Part shown: in pieces, positions 1 through 9,057 of the stretch
Layout: the number at the start of each line of letters is the position of its first letter
How positions within the stretch are numbered: the first letter of the stretch is position 1
Assembly: GCF_012516375.2 (NCBI RefSeq)
Contig: NZ_CP051204.2
Location: forward strand, 5,022,001-5,086,000
Direction of reading: 5' to 3'
DNA: 64,000 bases
From: Chitinophaga oryzae
GTDB lineage: Bacteria; Bacteroidota; Bacteroidia; Chitinophagales; Chitinophagaceae
Program-made: the position numbers and the translations under genes
Notes under the pieces: model-generated
Database searches by the model: none
What the model saw: the letters and a program-made list of their open reading frames with translations, nothing else
What the model was told of the DNA's origin: nothing

Positions 1-885
1 CACCTGGCGCAGACCGTCGACCGATTTTTCTGTATTGACCTTTTCCAGGAAAAGCCTTACCACTCCTGCCGTCCGGGTGTTGCCATATTTTTGTACAAAG
101 GAGAGATATTCCGCTTTATTTTCGGGGACCAGCGAACTGATGTCCTGGCGACTATCAAAACTGGGGGTATTGTCTTGTCCGAAGAGATAGTCTTCACAAT
201 AACGGTCATAGTTCTCCCTCGCGTTAGCCACCAGGATGCTGTTGGGATAAGCTTCTATAAACTGCTCCCAGTGAAGCGCCCGCTGGCCAACCTCGCTGAA
301 AGGCACGGACAGCCCGGCATCGGCGCTGTACAACACGGTATCTTCATCCGCATTTAGCCGGAGATAGCTCCTGTAATCCGGCGGTAACGAATTTTTAAAG
401 AGCCGTGTATAAAAATCAGGAACGGTGCGCAGCACGGTATATCCCTCGCCTATCCCCCAGGGTTCTATCCCGGCAGTGGCCAGCAGGCCGATAGTCCGCT
501 GCACGCTGTCGGGCGGCACCACCTTGTTTTTTTCCTCGGAGTAGTAGTTGACGTACTTGTCCAGCCAGCCACCTTCATTGTTGCTAATGCTGGTCAGCGC
601 CGTATCTACATATAGCGCCAGCGAACGGTATAACAGTACCGCAGCATCTGCGCTGATACCGGGCAATTGCTGTTCTATCGCCTTTCTCCTGCTGACGATG
701 CCGTCAACGTAAGCCTGCGTGGATAACGTTTCTCCCGGTGACTGACGGGAAAGCGAGTCTGCCCTTGTGGCGGTGGCGGAACCTTGCTGATGGTCCTTCT
801 TTTTCTGGCCCCCGTTACAGGCTGTCAACAAAGCAATGGAAAATAACAGGCCGGGAGTAAGGCCTCTCAAAAATGTACACTTCAT
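1..885 (-). CDS. Lipoprotein of unknown function (partial, 3' end outside window)
   Basis: The frame is open from an ATG at 885 to the left edge of the window, so at least 295 residues are present and the C-terminus is missing. The first 22 residues form a lipoprotein signal: a short basic start, a hydrophobic stretch and the lipobox-like LLTAC followed by Asn-Gly-Gly, so it is probably a membrane-anchored periplasmic protein. The rest is soluble, rich in charged residues and Tyr, and I do not recognise a family. It starts 61 bases after the end of the di-haem peroxidase gene on the same strand, so the two are probably co-transcribed and may act together in the periplasm. The function is unknown. 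Confidence 0.75.
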   Translation of the reverse strand, partial: MKCTFLRGLTPGLLFSIALLTACNGGQKKKDHQQGSATATRADSLSRQSPGETLSTQAYVDGIVSRRKAIEQQLPGISADAAVLLYRSLALYVDTALTSISNNEGGWLDKYVNYYSEEKNKVVPPDSVQRTIGLLATAGIEPWGIGEGYTVLRTVPDFYTRLFKNSLPPDYRSYLRLNADEDTVLYSADAGLSVPFSEVGQRALHWEQFIEAYPNSILVANARENYDRYCEDYLFGQDNTPSFDSRQDISSLVPENKAEYLSFVQKYGNTRTAGVVRLFLEKVNTEKSVDGLRQV

Positions 886-946
886 AGTATGTAAAGCCGT
901 AAATAAGGCTGTAAGATAAGGAAAGCGCAGCAATTAAAAACGCCGG

Positions 947-2776
947 TCAGTACCGCACAGCCGCTTTCCAGCTACTGGTATCTGTCAGCGCCTGCATGAA
1001 AGCCACCAGCGCTTTTTTCTCCTGTGATGTCAGTTGCAGCTTGTCGGCAGGCAAGGTCTGATTGGGTGGCGCAATGCCCAGTCCCGCCCCGCCGCCTTTG
1101 TCATAGAAGTCGATCACCGATTCCAGCGTAGGGAACACACCGTTATGCATATACGGAGCGGTGAGCGCACTGTTACGTACCGTAGGCGTTTTGAAAGCAT
1201 AGCGATGAATGCTGATCTTATACAGTACATACTTCCCGGGGTCTTTATCCAGTGGTGCATGCGGACGGTTACTTGCGGGTACGCCCAGCACTTCCGACTC
1301 CGGCTCCGCGAAATAAGGCGGCGCTACACCGTTGAACAACGGCGCAAAGTGGCAGGTACCGCATTTGCCTTTTCCCATGAAGATGTTGAAGCCCTTTTTC
1401 TCAGTGGCGTTCAGCGCCGTGGTATCTCCGTTCATATAGCCGTCGAAGCGGGATTGGAGGCTGGTGAGCGAACGCAGGAAAGAAGCCAGCGCGTTGGCAA
1501 TGTTCTCCTCCGTGATGTTGTTGTTTCCTGCCGCGAAAGCTTTATTAAACAGACGAATATAGGCGCTGTCTTTCCTCAGTGTACGGGCTGCCTGCTCCAG
1601 GGAGCCATTCATCTCCCGTTTGTTGTGCACCACGTCCGATACCTGGTTTTCGAGGAAAATAGCGCGGGAGTCGTAGAACTGTTTGGACTGGAACGCGGTG
1701 TTCAGCAGTGTGGGGGTGTTACGGGCAATAGTCTCTTTGCTGCCCAGTGCTGTATTCTTTGCCATCCCGTCGGTGAATGCTTTGGAAGCCTGGTGGCAGG
1801 AAGCGCAGGAGCGCTGCAGGTTGCCGGACAATACCGGATCATAGAACAACCGTTGTCCCAGTTGTATCCGTGCTTCCGTGGGATCTGATTCGTAGTTGGG
1901 CGAATAGCCGTTGGCGTTATAGTACCGCATGGCAAAGAGGTGCGGTGCATCGGGCGACAATATCCTCCTTTCCTGCGGTACCTGCAGGGAGAGCTGCTGC
2001 TGCAGCGACAACAATGAGGCACTGAGGGGATTGGCATAAGTGGTAATAAAATGCAGCCGGTCAAATGCATTGAAATCCGTGTGTTGCAACAGGTATTGTT
2101 GTGCCGCTTTAAAGCGGGCACCCAGTGTATGCTTCACCGTGGTATCCGTCAGCCTGCCGGCATAGAGGGCTGCGGCGTGCTCCACCCCTTCCAGCGCCGC
2201 TGCGGCTTCCTCCATAGACAGCAAAGCCACCGGCGAATCAAAGCCGGAAATACCCTGTGCGATGATACGATAGATCTCAAAGCGCATGGCATCCAGCACA
2301 TAAGCGTCCATAAAGCCGTAGGGGTCCGTTTGTGACTGCAGGGCCGTAAACTGCTCCCGGAGCGCTGTCACAGCGGCCAGCAGCTCTTTGTCAGGTATTG
2401 GCTGCGCCCATAATTTTTCTTCCATCACCTGGAAGCCCTGCGGCGCGAGTATCGCCCGGGAATTTTCCCCGTCCGCAAACGGTAAAGCCGGACCGTTGAT
2501 ACTGCGGATTAAATGCGGGTAATAGTACTCCGTCAGGAATTCAGTGCGCTTGTAGGCGCGGCGCGCAGCACGGAACAACCGCTGCCGGGTGGCGGCCGGC
2601 GCGTGACGGCGGATAGCCAGCTGTAACTGCTGAAGGCTGTCCCCCACAACGCCCATCTGCTGACTGAACCAGGTTTCCAGCGCGGCGGCAGGTTTGACGG
2701 TCGCCGGCGCGGGCGACCAGCGTAGTTGCATAAACGTTAGTGCGGCTAACAAGAGGGAAGACAAAATGGTTTTCAT
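947..2776 (-). CDS. Di-haem cytochrome c peroxidase (CCP/MauG family) with extra N-terminal domain
   Basis: The 609-residue exported protein starts with a signal-like hydrophobic segment. Two haem c binding motifs, CASCH near residue 324 and CGTCH near residue 474, are spaced as in bacterial di-haem cytochrome c peroxidases and MauG. The motif TAPYMHNG near the C-terminus, with its conserved Met-His, is also typical of the family. Family members reduce hydrogen peroxide in the periplasm using electrons from small redox carriers, or oxidise protein substrates. The first ~270 residues are mostly helical and are not part of the catalytic core, which makes the protein longer than the usual ~330-450 residues; I cannot name that domain. 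The lipoprotein gene follows 61 bases downstream. Peroxidase versus MauG-like activity cannot be decided from sequence. Confidence 0.88.
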   Translation of the reverse strand: MKTILSSLLLAALTFMQLRWSPAPATVKPAAALETWFSQQMGVVGDSLQQLQLAIRRHAPAATRQRLFRAARRAYKRTEFLTEYYYPHLIRSINGPALPFADGENSRAILAPQGFQVMEEKLWAQPIPDKELLAAVTALREQFTALQSQTDPYGFMDAYVLDAMRFEIYRIIAQGISGFDSPVALLSMEEAAAALEGVEHAAALYAGRLTDTTVKHTLGARFKAAQQYLLQHTDFNAFDRLHFITTYANPLSASLLSLQQQLSLQVPQERRILSPDAPHLFAMRYYNANGYSPNYESDPTEARIQLGQRLFYDPVLSGNLQRSCASCHQASKAFTDGMAKNTALGSKETIARNTPTLLNTAFQSKQFYDSRAIFLENQVSDVVHNKREMNGSLEQAARTLRKDSAYIRLFNKAFAAGNNNITEENIANALASFLRSLTSLQSRFDGYMNGDTTALNATEKKGFNIFMGKGKCGTCHFAPLFNGVAPPYFAEPESEVLGVPASNRPHAPLDKDPGKYVLYKISIHRYAFKTPTVRNSALTAPYMHNGVFPTLESVIDFYDKGGGAGLGIAPPNQTLPADKLQLTSQEKKALVAFMQALTDTSSWKAAVRY

Positions 2777-2807
2777 ATGGTGCTACAGGAATTTTAAACC
2801 GGGTATT

Positions 2808-2837
2808 GTAAAATATGAAAATTATAATTAATTTCAA
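2808..2837 (-). promoter_or_regulatory. Putative Bacteroidota promoter for the di-haem peroxidase gene
   Basis: On the minus strand a TTG (2837-2835) is followed after exactly 19 bases by TATTTTAC (2815-2808), close to the Bacteroidota consensus TTTG, 19-21 bases, TAnnTTTG. It lies about 30 bases upstream of the peroxidase ATG. The -7 box departs from consensus at its last two positions, so this is only a candidate. Confidence 0.4.
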
Positions 2838-3007
2838 TGCCGGAACATGTTTTTACACCAGACCTGTAATGAAGCAGCCATGCGCGCCCCGGAAACCCTG
2901 AGCTTCATACATCAACCTATTCTGTTTCAGACGATTCAGCCACATCTCATTTCATTTAAATCCATCTAAATCGATCTATCAACATCCAAACACCTAAATC
3001 TCATCCC

Positions 3008-5362
3008 ATGATCCCATGCTTGTCCTCTATTGCGAAATCATGCATCGCTACCTGTTGTGGCGCCCTGTTGGGCCTCACCTTACAGGCCCAGACCACACTG
3101 GTCCCTTTTGGTTCCACCTGGAAATACCTCGACAACGGCTCCAACCAGGGCACTTCCTGGCGATCGGCCTCCTTCAATGACGCCTCGTGGCAGGAAGGAC
3201 CTGCTGAACTGGGCTATGGCGACGGTGACGAGGCTACTACTGTCAGTTACGGCAGCAGCTCGTCCAACAAATACGTCACCACTTACTTCAGGAAGAAGTT
3301 CAATCTCAGCGGCCTTGGCAACTACACCAGTTTCACCCTCGAATTCAGAAGAGACGACGGTATCGTAGTATATGTCAACGGCACCGAAGTAAAACGGGAC
3401 AACATGCCCACCGGCACGATCTCCTACACCACCAAGGCCTCCAGCGATGCGAGCGATGACGGCGCCTCCACGCAGACAGCCACCATTCCCGTGTCGGCCT
3501 TCGTGGAAGGCAGCAACACGATCGCCGTGGAAATCCACCAGCAGGTGGTCACCAGCAGCGACATCTCCTTTGACCTGCAACTGAAAGGCAATACCGGCAG
3601 CTCCTCCGCGTCCGTGGTGCGGGGCCCTTACCTGCAAATGGGTAACCAGACGGCCGTCACCATCCGCTGGCGCACCGCCACGGCCGGCAACACCAAGGTG
3701 AAATACGGCACCACCTATGGCAGCCTCACCGACAGCGTGGTGAACACTACCTCCTCCACCGAACATGAAGTGAGGCTCACCAACCTGCAGCCGGACACCC
3801 GCTACTATTACAGCATAGGCACTACCACCGCCGTACTGGAAGCTACTGACAAAAACTATTTCAATACCGCGCCTCCCGCCGCTACTACACGAAAAATCAG
3901 GATTGCCGCCTATGGCGACTGCGGCAACAACTCCAGCAACCAGACAAAAGTGCGGGACGCCTATATGAACTATGTAGGCGCCGGTCATACCGACGTTTGG
4001 TTACTGCTCGGCGACAATGCCTATGACGGCGGTTTTGACAATGAGTATCAATCCAACTTCTTTAACATATACAAAGACAATCTGCTGAAGAATATCCTGC
4101 TGTTCCCATCGCTGGGCAACCACGACTATGACAACGACCCGTCCCGGCAGGATGATCACAATATCCCCTACCTCGCCAACTTCACCCTTCCGAAAAACGG
4201 CGAGTGTGGCGGCGTTGCATCCGGTAAGGAAGAATACTATTCCTTCGATTACGGCGACATCCACTTCATCTGCCTGGACTCCTACGGAAGAGAAAGCAGC
4301 AAGCGCTTCTACGATACTACCAGCGCGCAGATACTGTGGCTTAAAAACGACCTCGCCGCCAATACCCGTAAATGGACGATCGCCTACTGGCACCATCCCC
4401 CCTACACTATGGGCAGCCACAACTCCGATACGGAAAGTGAACTGGTAAAGGTAAGGCAGAACCTCATCCGCATACTGGAACGCAACGGCGTAGACCTCAT
4501 CCTCAACGGCCACAGTCACGATTATGAGCGCTCTTATTTTATCCGCGGCCACTACGGGCTGGAAAACACGTTTTCCTTCTCGCAGCATGCCGTCAGCAAC
4601 AGCAGCGCGAAATATGACAGCACCACCAGCTCCTGCCCCTATGTGTCCAGGTCCGCAAAGACCAACAATGGCACGGTATACGTGGTGGCCGGTTCCGCCG
4701 GACAGGTAGGCGGTACCTCTTCTTCTTTCCCGCACGCGTCTTCCTATTATTCCAATGCCACTACCGGTGGTTCTCTCTTGCTGGAAATAGAAGGCAACCG
4801 CCTGGATGCGAAGTTCATCGCGGCAGACAAAACCGTTAAAGACCGCTTTACGATCATGAAAGACGTCAACAAAACCACTGTGGTAAACGCTACTGCCGGA
4901 CAGCCGCTCACCCTCACCGCTTCCTGGCCGGGCAACTACAAATGGGATGACGGCTCCACCAGTCGCAGCAGAACGGTTACGCCCAGCAGCACCACCGTGT
5001 ATACCGTTAACGACAACGCTACGCCCGTCATCTGCGTCACCGACACTTTCAAAGTAGTGACCGGCGCCCTGATGACGACAGCTGTAACAGAGAGTAAGAC
5101 AACAGCATCACCGGCATTCACCTGCAAAGTGTATCCCAACCCATCTCCCAACAACAAACTACAGGTAGAGATCAGCAGCAAACAGCAACAGATAATGAGA
5201 TACAGCATTGTAGACCTTTCCGGCAGAAGAGTACAGGAAAATGTATGGCAGGTATCCCAGGGCACCACCACGCACACCATCACGCTGCCACGGGGGAATT
5301 ACATCCTGACGGTAGTTGGCACTAACGGAGACAGGCAAACGCAACAGATAGTAGTAGAGTAA
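3008..5362 (+). CDS. Secreted purple acid phosphatase-like metallophosphoesterase with T9SS sorting domain
   Basis: The protein has 784 residues in four parts. Residues 1-27 are a signal peptide ending in LQAQ. Residues ~30-200 form a beta-sandwich domain of the galactose-binding kind. Residues ~205-290 are a fibronectin III-like domain as found before purple acid phosphatase cores. Residues ~295-620 are the catalytic domain. All five metal-ligand blocks are visible: GDCG (~302), GDNAY (~335), GNHD (~370), YWHH (~460) and GHSH (~500); the Tyr in GDxxY is typical of purple acid phosphatases. The last ~75 residues start with VYPNP and match type A type IX secretion sorting domains, so the enzyme is probably secreted or attached to the cell surface. 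It likely hydrolyses phosphate monoesters to scavenge phosphate. The gene stands alone and ends in a strong terminator. Confidence 0.9.
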   Translation: MIPCLSSIAKSCIATCCGALLGLTLQAQTTLVPFGSTWKYLDNGSNQGTSWRSASFNDASWQEGPAELGYGDGDEATTVSYGSSSSNKYVTTYFRKKFNLSGLGNYTSFTLEFRRDDGIVVYVNGTEVKRDNMPTGTISYTTKASSDASDDGASTQTATIPVSAFVEGSNTIAVEIHQQVVTSSDISFDLQLKGNTGSSSASVVRGPYLQMGNQTAVTIRWRTATAGNTKVKYGTTYGSLTDSVVNTTSSTEHEVRLTNLQPDTRYYYSIGTTTAVLEATDKNYFNTAPPAATTRKIRIAAYGDCGNNSSNQTKVRDAYMNYVGAGHTDVWLLLGDNAYDGGFDNEYQSNFFNIYKDNLLKNILLFPSLGNHDYDNDPSRQDDHNIPYLANFTLPKNGECGGVASGKEEYYSFDYGDIHFICLDSYGRESSKRFYDTTSAQILWLKNDLAANTRKWTIAYWHHPPYTMGSHNSDTESELVKVRQNLIRILERNGVDLILNGHSHDYERSYFIRGHYGLENTFSFSQHAVSNSSAKYDSTTSSCPYVSRSAKTNNGTVYVVAGSAGQVGGTSSSFPHASSYYSNATTGGSLLLEIEGNRLDAKFIAADKTVKDRFTIMKDVNKTTVVNATAGQPLTLTASWPGNYKWDDGSTSRSRTVTPSSTTVYTVNDNATPVICVTDTFKVVTGALMTTAVTESKTTASPAFTCKVYPNPSPNNKLQVEISSKQQQIMRYSIVDLSGRRVQENVWQVSQGTTTHTITLPRGNYILTVVGTNGDRQTQQIVVE

Positions 5363-5380
5363 GTTTTTCGTTTTATGATC

Positions 5381-5430
5381 GTCCGGCCCGTGATAATGCT
5401 CCCGTGCATTTCACGGGCCGGACTTTTTTT
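5381..5430 (+). terminator. Rho-independent terminator after the secreted phosphatase
   Basis: A perfect 12-bp GC-rich stem (5381-5392 with 5412-5423, GTCCGGCCCGTG) closes a 19-base loop and is followed by seven T residues. It begins 18 bases after the phosphatase stop codon. The gene converging from the right ends at 5494, so the stem may also block read-through from that side, although the minus-strand exit lacks a clean T tract. Confidence 0.88.
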
Positions 5431-5493
5431 AGTTCATTTCGCTCTACCCAAGTCATCATGGATCCGGGCAATCTTTCCCATAATATGCGAGGC

Positions 5494-6567
5494 CTAGCTT
5501 CCCACGCCGCTGGCCGCATGTATAAAAGCAGGCCGGCTGAAGCTGTAGAAAGGCTGGAAGAAACACCAGATACGCTTACTGGTACTGTGTGAACGGAACA
5601 CCTCCGTCGTGTGGTTGGGGTTGGCAATGGAAAGGCTGATGGTAGCATCGTCTACGTCCGGGTGATTGGGATCGTATATTTTGAGAGAAAGGTCGGAGCC
5701 ATCGAGTTCGTAACCGTAAACCAGCACGACGTGATTTTTTCCGAGGTCGAATGGATTGAGGGATTTGGTTTGTACCAGCGCAAGCGGCACCAGCTGGTTG
5801 CTGTCCAGCTTACGTTTTATCTTAGGCCATTCATCTTTGATCATGCGCCATGCCCTGCCGCGCGGCGCCAGCCCTATTTTGCTCATGTCTGTTTCATGGT
5901 CCGGCAGCGCGGGGTTCATCAGCGTCATATAAGTAGCGATACCGCCGGGGAGGTTAAAGCTGGCCATAAAGCGGTCCACCAGGTAGTTGTATAAACCGCC
6001 GCCGCAGGGGGATACCTTGGTGGCCGGCGGCAGTTGGTTGCTTTCAAAAAGGTCACGCACGGCAAACACCATCCCGCCGCATACGCCGTTGGAAGCGTTG
6101 CCGATAGGTATCCTGATATCAGCGAAAGGAATGGGAGGTATCAGGTTAAACAGCGGGCAGCTGGGAAAACCGCTGTTATTAAAGTGAAACGCATGGATGC
6201 TGGGTTTAAATCCCGGTACGCTATGTTGCCTGATCCACGTGTCGGAAGACCATAACGGATGACCATTGGTGTCATAAATCACCAGGTTGCCATCATCCTG
6301 TAATATCAGCCAGGCGCCGTAATGACGATCCGTGCCGGAATCCCAGACGTAACTGTGGCCTGGTCCGTACATTACAAGATTACCGTCTTCCTGCATTTCC
6401 AGTATGTCCACCTGGCGGCCGTCCGTATTGGATGCCCAGCGGGGTATGTTACCGGTACGGTACAACACGAGGTTACCGTCGCCTTGTAATATCAAAGTAG
6501 TTTTTTCGTTGGGAGCAGTCAATGTCCCGCCCACTGGGAGCGATTGTCCCGGTAGAAGTCTGTCCAT
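5494..6567 (-). CDS. Bulb-type lectin domain fused to a papain-like/C39-like cysteine peptidase-like domain
   Basis: The protein has 357 residues and no signal peptide. Residues ~1-115 hold three bulb-type mannose-binding lectin repeats with the signature QxDGNLVxY: QGDGNLVLY, QEDGNLVMY and QDDGNLVIY. Such domains bind mannose-type sugars in plants and bacteria. The remaining ~240 residues look like a papain-like or peptidase C39-like fold: a candidate catalytic Cys in NGVCGGM, a His in GKNHVVLVYGY and an Asp/Asn in IYDPNHP, in the usual order. The peptidase assignment is inference from this motif order and has not been confirmed by alignment. No secretion signal is visible, so export would need another route. 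The gene stands alone and converges with the phosphatase gene. Confidence 0.72.
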   Translation of the reverse strand: MDRLLPGQSLPVGGTLTAPNEKTTLILQGDGNLVLYRTGNIPRWASNTDGRQVDILEMQEDGNLVMYGPGHSYVWDSGTDRHYGAWLILQDDGNLVIYDTNGHPLWSSDTWIRQHSVPGFKPSIHAFHFNNSGFPSCPLFNLIPPIPFADIRIPIGNASNGVCGGMVFAVRDLFESNQLPPATKVSPCGGGLYNYLVDRFMASFNLPGGIATYMTLMNPALPDHETDMSKIGLAPRGRAWRMIKDEWPKIKRKLDSNQLVPLALVQTKSLNPFDLGKNHVVLVYGYELDGSDLSLKIYDPNHPDVDDATISLSIANPNHTTEVFRSHSTSKRIWCFFQPFYSFSRPAFIHAASGVGS

Positions 6568-6609
6568 AAATGAGGGTTAATTTAAATTGGTGATTAATTG
6601 AAGTTGGGG

Positions 6610-6621
6610 TTAACCGGTTAA
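6610..6621. promoter_or_regulatory. 12-bp perfect palindrome beside a predicted transcription start
   Basis: TTAACCGGTTAA is a perfect inverted repeat just downstream of the TACTTTTG box of the lectin/peptidase-like gene, where transcription would begin (about 6623). This position would suit a dimeric repressor. It could also be chance in AT-rich intergenic DNA. No regulator gene lies nearby. Confidence 0.3.
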
Positions 6622-6629
6622 TTACAATA

Positions 6630-6637
6630 CAAAAGTA
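6630..6637 (-). promoter_or_regulatory. Bacteroidota -7 box upstream of the lectin/peptidase-like gene
   Basis: The minus strand reads TACTTTTG here, an exact match to TAnnTTTG, 63 bases upstream of the ATG at 6567. The -33 region is poor (TTAC at about the right distance), so activity may depend on an activator. The 305-base gap between the two divergent genes holds this promoter, the palindrome, and the radical SAM promoter at 6820-6849; I see no gene in it. Confidence 0.5.
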
Positions 6638-6819
6638 GCCGCTTCTACGGAAGCAGGTAAGCGTAGAAACAGGGAATTTGATAACTCCGTAGATGTACGT
6701 AGGTTAAATCTCAACAGGTTTTCGCCGGATGCTGTGTTTTTCATAAAGTGGTTTCGGTATCTCTTCCTCTCCTCTCAGGGAGATGTTATCCTACCCTGTA
6801 TTTCTAAAATAAAAAGTGC

Positions 6820-6849
6820 TTTGTATTTCAAAGTATATTTATATTTTTG
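6820..6849 (+). promoter_or_regulatory. Bacteroidota promoter of the radical SAM gene
   Basis: TTTG (6820-6823) is followed after 18 bases by TATTTTTG (6842-6849), a match to TAnnTTTG. Transcription would start near 6856, 17 bases before the ATG at 6873. This rules out the earlier in-frame GTG at 6816, which would lie upstream of the transcript. Confidence 0.6.
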
Positions 6850-6872
6850 TATTGCCTTCTAAAAAACGTGCT

Positions 6873-8249
6873 ATGAAAATAGACATTATCATTGCGTACG
6901 TCCAGCGATACGAATTCGGCCACGAATATGATTTTGTACCGCCCATAACCGGCATCCACCTGGCCGCTATCACGCCGGCGGAACATACGGTGGCGGTGTA
7001 CCACCAGCAGGTAGACCGTATCAACACCCAAACGGACGCTGACCTCATCGCCATCTCCTTTTTCAGTGGTTTCGCCATGGCGGCCTACGCGCTGGCAGTG
7101 GAATTCAGGAAAAGGGGAAAGACTGTCGTGGCTGGCGGACCGCACGTCACCTACTGTCAGGCCGAAGCCCTGGAATACTTCGACGCCATCGTCACCGGGG
7201 AAGCCGAGAGCGCCTGGCCACAACTGCTGAAAGATGCGGCTGTCGGACAACTGAAACAGGTATACACCGGCGGCCCCTGTGACATGAAGGACCTGCCCAC
7301 TCCCAGGTATGACCTGCTGCCCAACAAATTTTTTATCAGGAAAGTAATACAGGCTACCAGGGGATGTCCCTTCTCCTGTTCTTTCTGCACCGTCCCGTCA
7401 CTGAACCCGGGCTTCCGGCTAAGGCCCGTGAAAGATGTGCTGCGCGATGCAGGTTACGATCAATTTGACTACTGGTGGCAGCGGAAAGTGGTCTGGTTCT
7501 GGGACGATAACCTCACGATCAAACGCCCTTACATCCGCGAGCTGTTACAAGGCATGATCCCGTTAAAGAAATGGTGGCTCACGCAAGCCAGTATGGATAT
7601 CGCCAAAGATCCCGAACTGCTGGACCTGATGAAGGCATCCGGCTGCATTGGCGTTTTCCTTGGTATTGAATCCTTCGGCATAGACTCCCTTGCCGACGCC
7701 AACAAGCGGCAAAACAAAATAGCTAACTACAGTGCTGCCGTTAAAGCCATCCGCCGGCGCGGCATTGCGGTCATGGCAGGATTCATCGCCGGCTTCGATC
7801 ACGACGATGAACAAAGTATCGTTCATATGGCGGACCAGCTGATGGAAATAGGCATAGACGTACCTTTCCTGAGCATCATGACGCCTTTCAGGGGCACGCC
7901 CATCTACCATACGTTACGCCAGGAAGGACGGATCATGGATGACAGGAACTGGAATTACTACAACGGTTACAATGTGGCTTTTACCCCTAAAAAGATCGAT
8001 GCGGACCAACTCCTGCAGGCCCACCGGACATTATGGAAAAAATCATTCTCTCCCTGGTACGCCGGTAAACGGATACTCCGCGGCCTGTTCACCCTCCGCC
8101 GGGGCGCCTTCCTGCTGTCGCTGTTTATGAACAGTTTCTATTCCTACAAGCGCGTCCGGAAAAACTACCCCATAGACATGACCCAACGACATAATATTGT
8201 CAAAGCAGTGGAACCGGTCCCCCGTTTTGAACACGGTGTTTTGGCATGA
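6873..8249 (+). CDS. B12-binding domain radical SAM protein
   Basis: The protein has 458 residues from the ATG at 6873. Residues ~1-140 resemble a cobalamin-binding Rossmann domain, with strands such as [11 protein letters not shown] and [11 protein letters not shown], and GEAES near residue 110. The radical SAM core follows, with the [4Fe-4S] ligands Cys165, Cys169 and Cys172 in GCPFSCSFC, and WFWDDN further on. Members use S-adenosylmethionine and an iron-sulphur cluster to start radical reactions, often methyl transfers or ring rearrangements on lipids or natural products. The substrate cannot be predicted. The gene has its own promoter and no partner gene, and is not visibly tied to the NRPS locus. 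The start was chosen because the promoter overlaps the upstream GTG and because an A-rich stretch precedes the ATG. Confidence 0.85.
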   Translation: MKIDIIIAYVQRYEFGHEYDFVPPITGIHLAAITPAEHTVAVYHQQVDRINTQTDADLIAISFFSGFAMAAYALAVEFRKRGKTVVAGGPHVTYCQAEALEYFDAIVTGEAESAWPQLLKDAAVGQLKQVYTGGPCDMKDLPTPRYDLLPNKFFIRKVIQATRGCPFSCSFCTVPSLNPGFRLRPVKDVLRDAGYDQFDYWWQRKVVWFWDDNLTIKRPYIRELLQGMIPLKKWWLTQASMDIAKDPELLDLMKASGCIGVFLGIESFGIDSLADANKRQNKIANYSAAVKAIRRRGIAVMAGFIAGFDHDDEQSIVHMADQLMEIGIDVPFLSIMTPFRGTPIYHTLRQEGRIMDDRNWNYYNGYNVAFTPKKIDADQLLQAHRTLWKKSFSPWYAGKRILRGLFTLRRGAFLLSLFMNSFYSYKRVRKNYPIDMTQRHNIVKAVEPVPRFEHGVLA

Positions 8250-8361
8250 TCAAAAAAAATTCAAAAAAAAATATGCCGTCACACGTCCCATTTTGTCTTC
8301 GTCGGTAGACATATAGATAAACGCCTCAAGAGGCGCCATACTCATCTTAAATAACGACAAA

Positions 8362-8814
8362 ATGGAAGCAAGAATGAAAAATCCAGCGAAGGTATTGAAT
8401 GTTAATCCGGCCATTCAGTCTATGATGTCTTCGATCTACCTAAGCGGTATTTCTTTGGAACTGCTGGAATACCTCGGTTTGAGGGTCAGCCAGATGAACA
8501 ATTGCGAGCTGTGCATCGATCAGTCTTTTGTCCGCGCCGGGGAGGACCCGGTTATTGGAAAACGAATAGAACAAGTGCTGGACTGGAAGAAATCGACAGC
8601 TTTCAATGAAGCAGAACGAGCGGCACTGGAGGTTACAGAAGCTATCACGCTATTAAAAGAGAGATATGATTCTGTTTCTGACGCCCTCTGGTCAACACTG
8701 GCAAATCATTATAACGAAGCGGAACGCGCCGCCATTGTAGTGTTTGTTGCTGCCATGAACATGTTCACGCGTATCAATGTTGCTACCAGGCAAACGACCG
8801 CAGACTGGGAATAA
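8362..8814 (+). CDS. Carboxymuconolactone decarboxylase/AhpD-like protein with altered active-site motif
   Basis: This 150-residue all-helical protein matches the CMD/AhpD family. The family reduces peroxides or disulfides through a CxxC pair, usually inside CxxCxxxH, and forms oligomers. Cys48 and Cys51 are present in NCELC, but the position normally held by His is Ser55 (CIDQS). The CxxC dithiol is kept while the proton relay is changed, so activity could be reduced or altered. A second ATG four codons downstream (8374) is an alternative start. The gene has its own terminator and is probably monocistronic. Alkylhydroperoxidase-type stress protection is the family-based guess; the exact substrate is unknown. 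Confidence 0.85.
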   Translation: MEARMKNPAKVLNVNPAIQSMMSSIYLSGISLELLEYLGLRVSQMNNCELCIDQSFVRAGEDPVIGKRIEQVLDWKKSTAFNEAERAALEVTEAITLLKERYDSVSDALWSTLANHYNEAERAAIVVFVAAMNMFTRINVATRQTTADWE

Positions 8815-8816
8815 AT

Positions 8817-8859
8817 AAAAACGCCGCTTCAGTTCAACTACCGGACCGGGCGGCGTTTT
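8817..8859 (+). terminator. Rho-independent terminator after the CMD-like gene
   Basis: AAAACGCCGC (from 8818) pairs with GCGGCGTTTT (8850-8859), giving a 10-bp stem with a GC core and a built-in T tract, starting right after the stop codon. Because the stem is flanked by A and T runs it could work in both directions. Confidence 0.8.
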
Positions 8860-9057
8860 CTCTGTCTTCCGGCGCCTGCACCTTCCGGCGCGATGACAGC
8901 GCAGCAGTTGACCATTATCTGAAACAAAGCAACACAGGGTCCTTCAGCAGTATCACCAAATTGTCATGTTTAGACGATGTGTATAGGATAATTCCGGGGA
9001 TATAAATATCTTACTATTGATCGACCGTTTATCTGCCCCTACGAAACCCAACATCCA

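Noticed and set aside
3080-3988. 302-codon minus-strand frame
   Set aside because: It is antisense to the N-terminal half of the phosphatase and Gly/Val/Ala-rich, typical of a shadow frame.
6816-6872. GTG start giving a longer radical SAM protein
   Set aside because: The promoter at 6820-6849 lies downstream of this codon, and the added residues do not fit the family.
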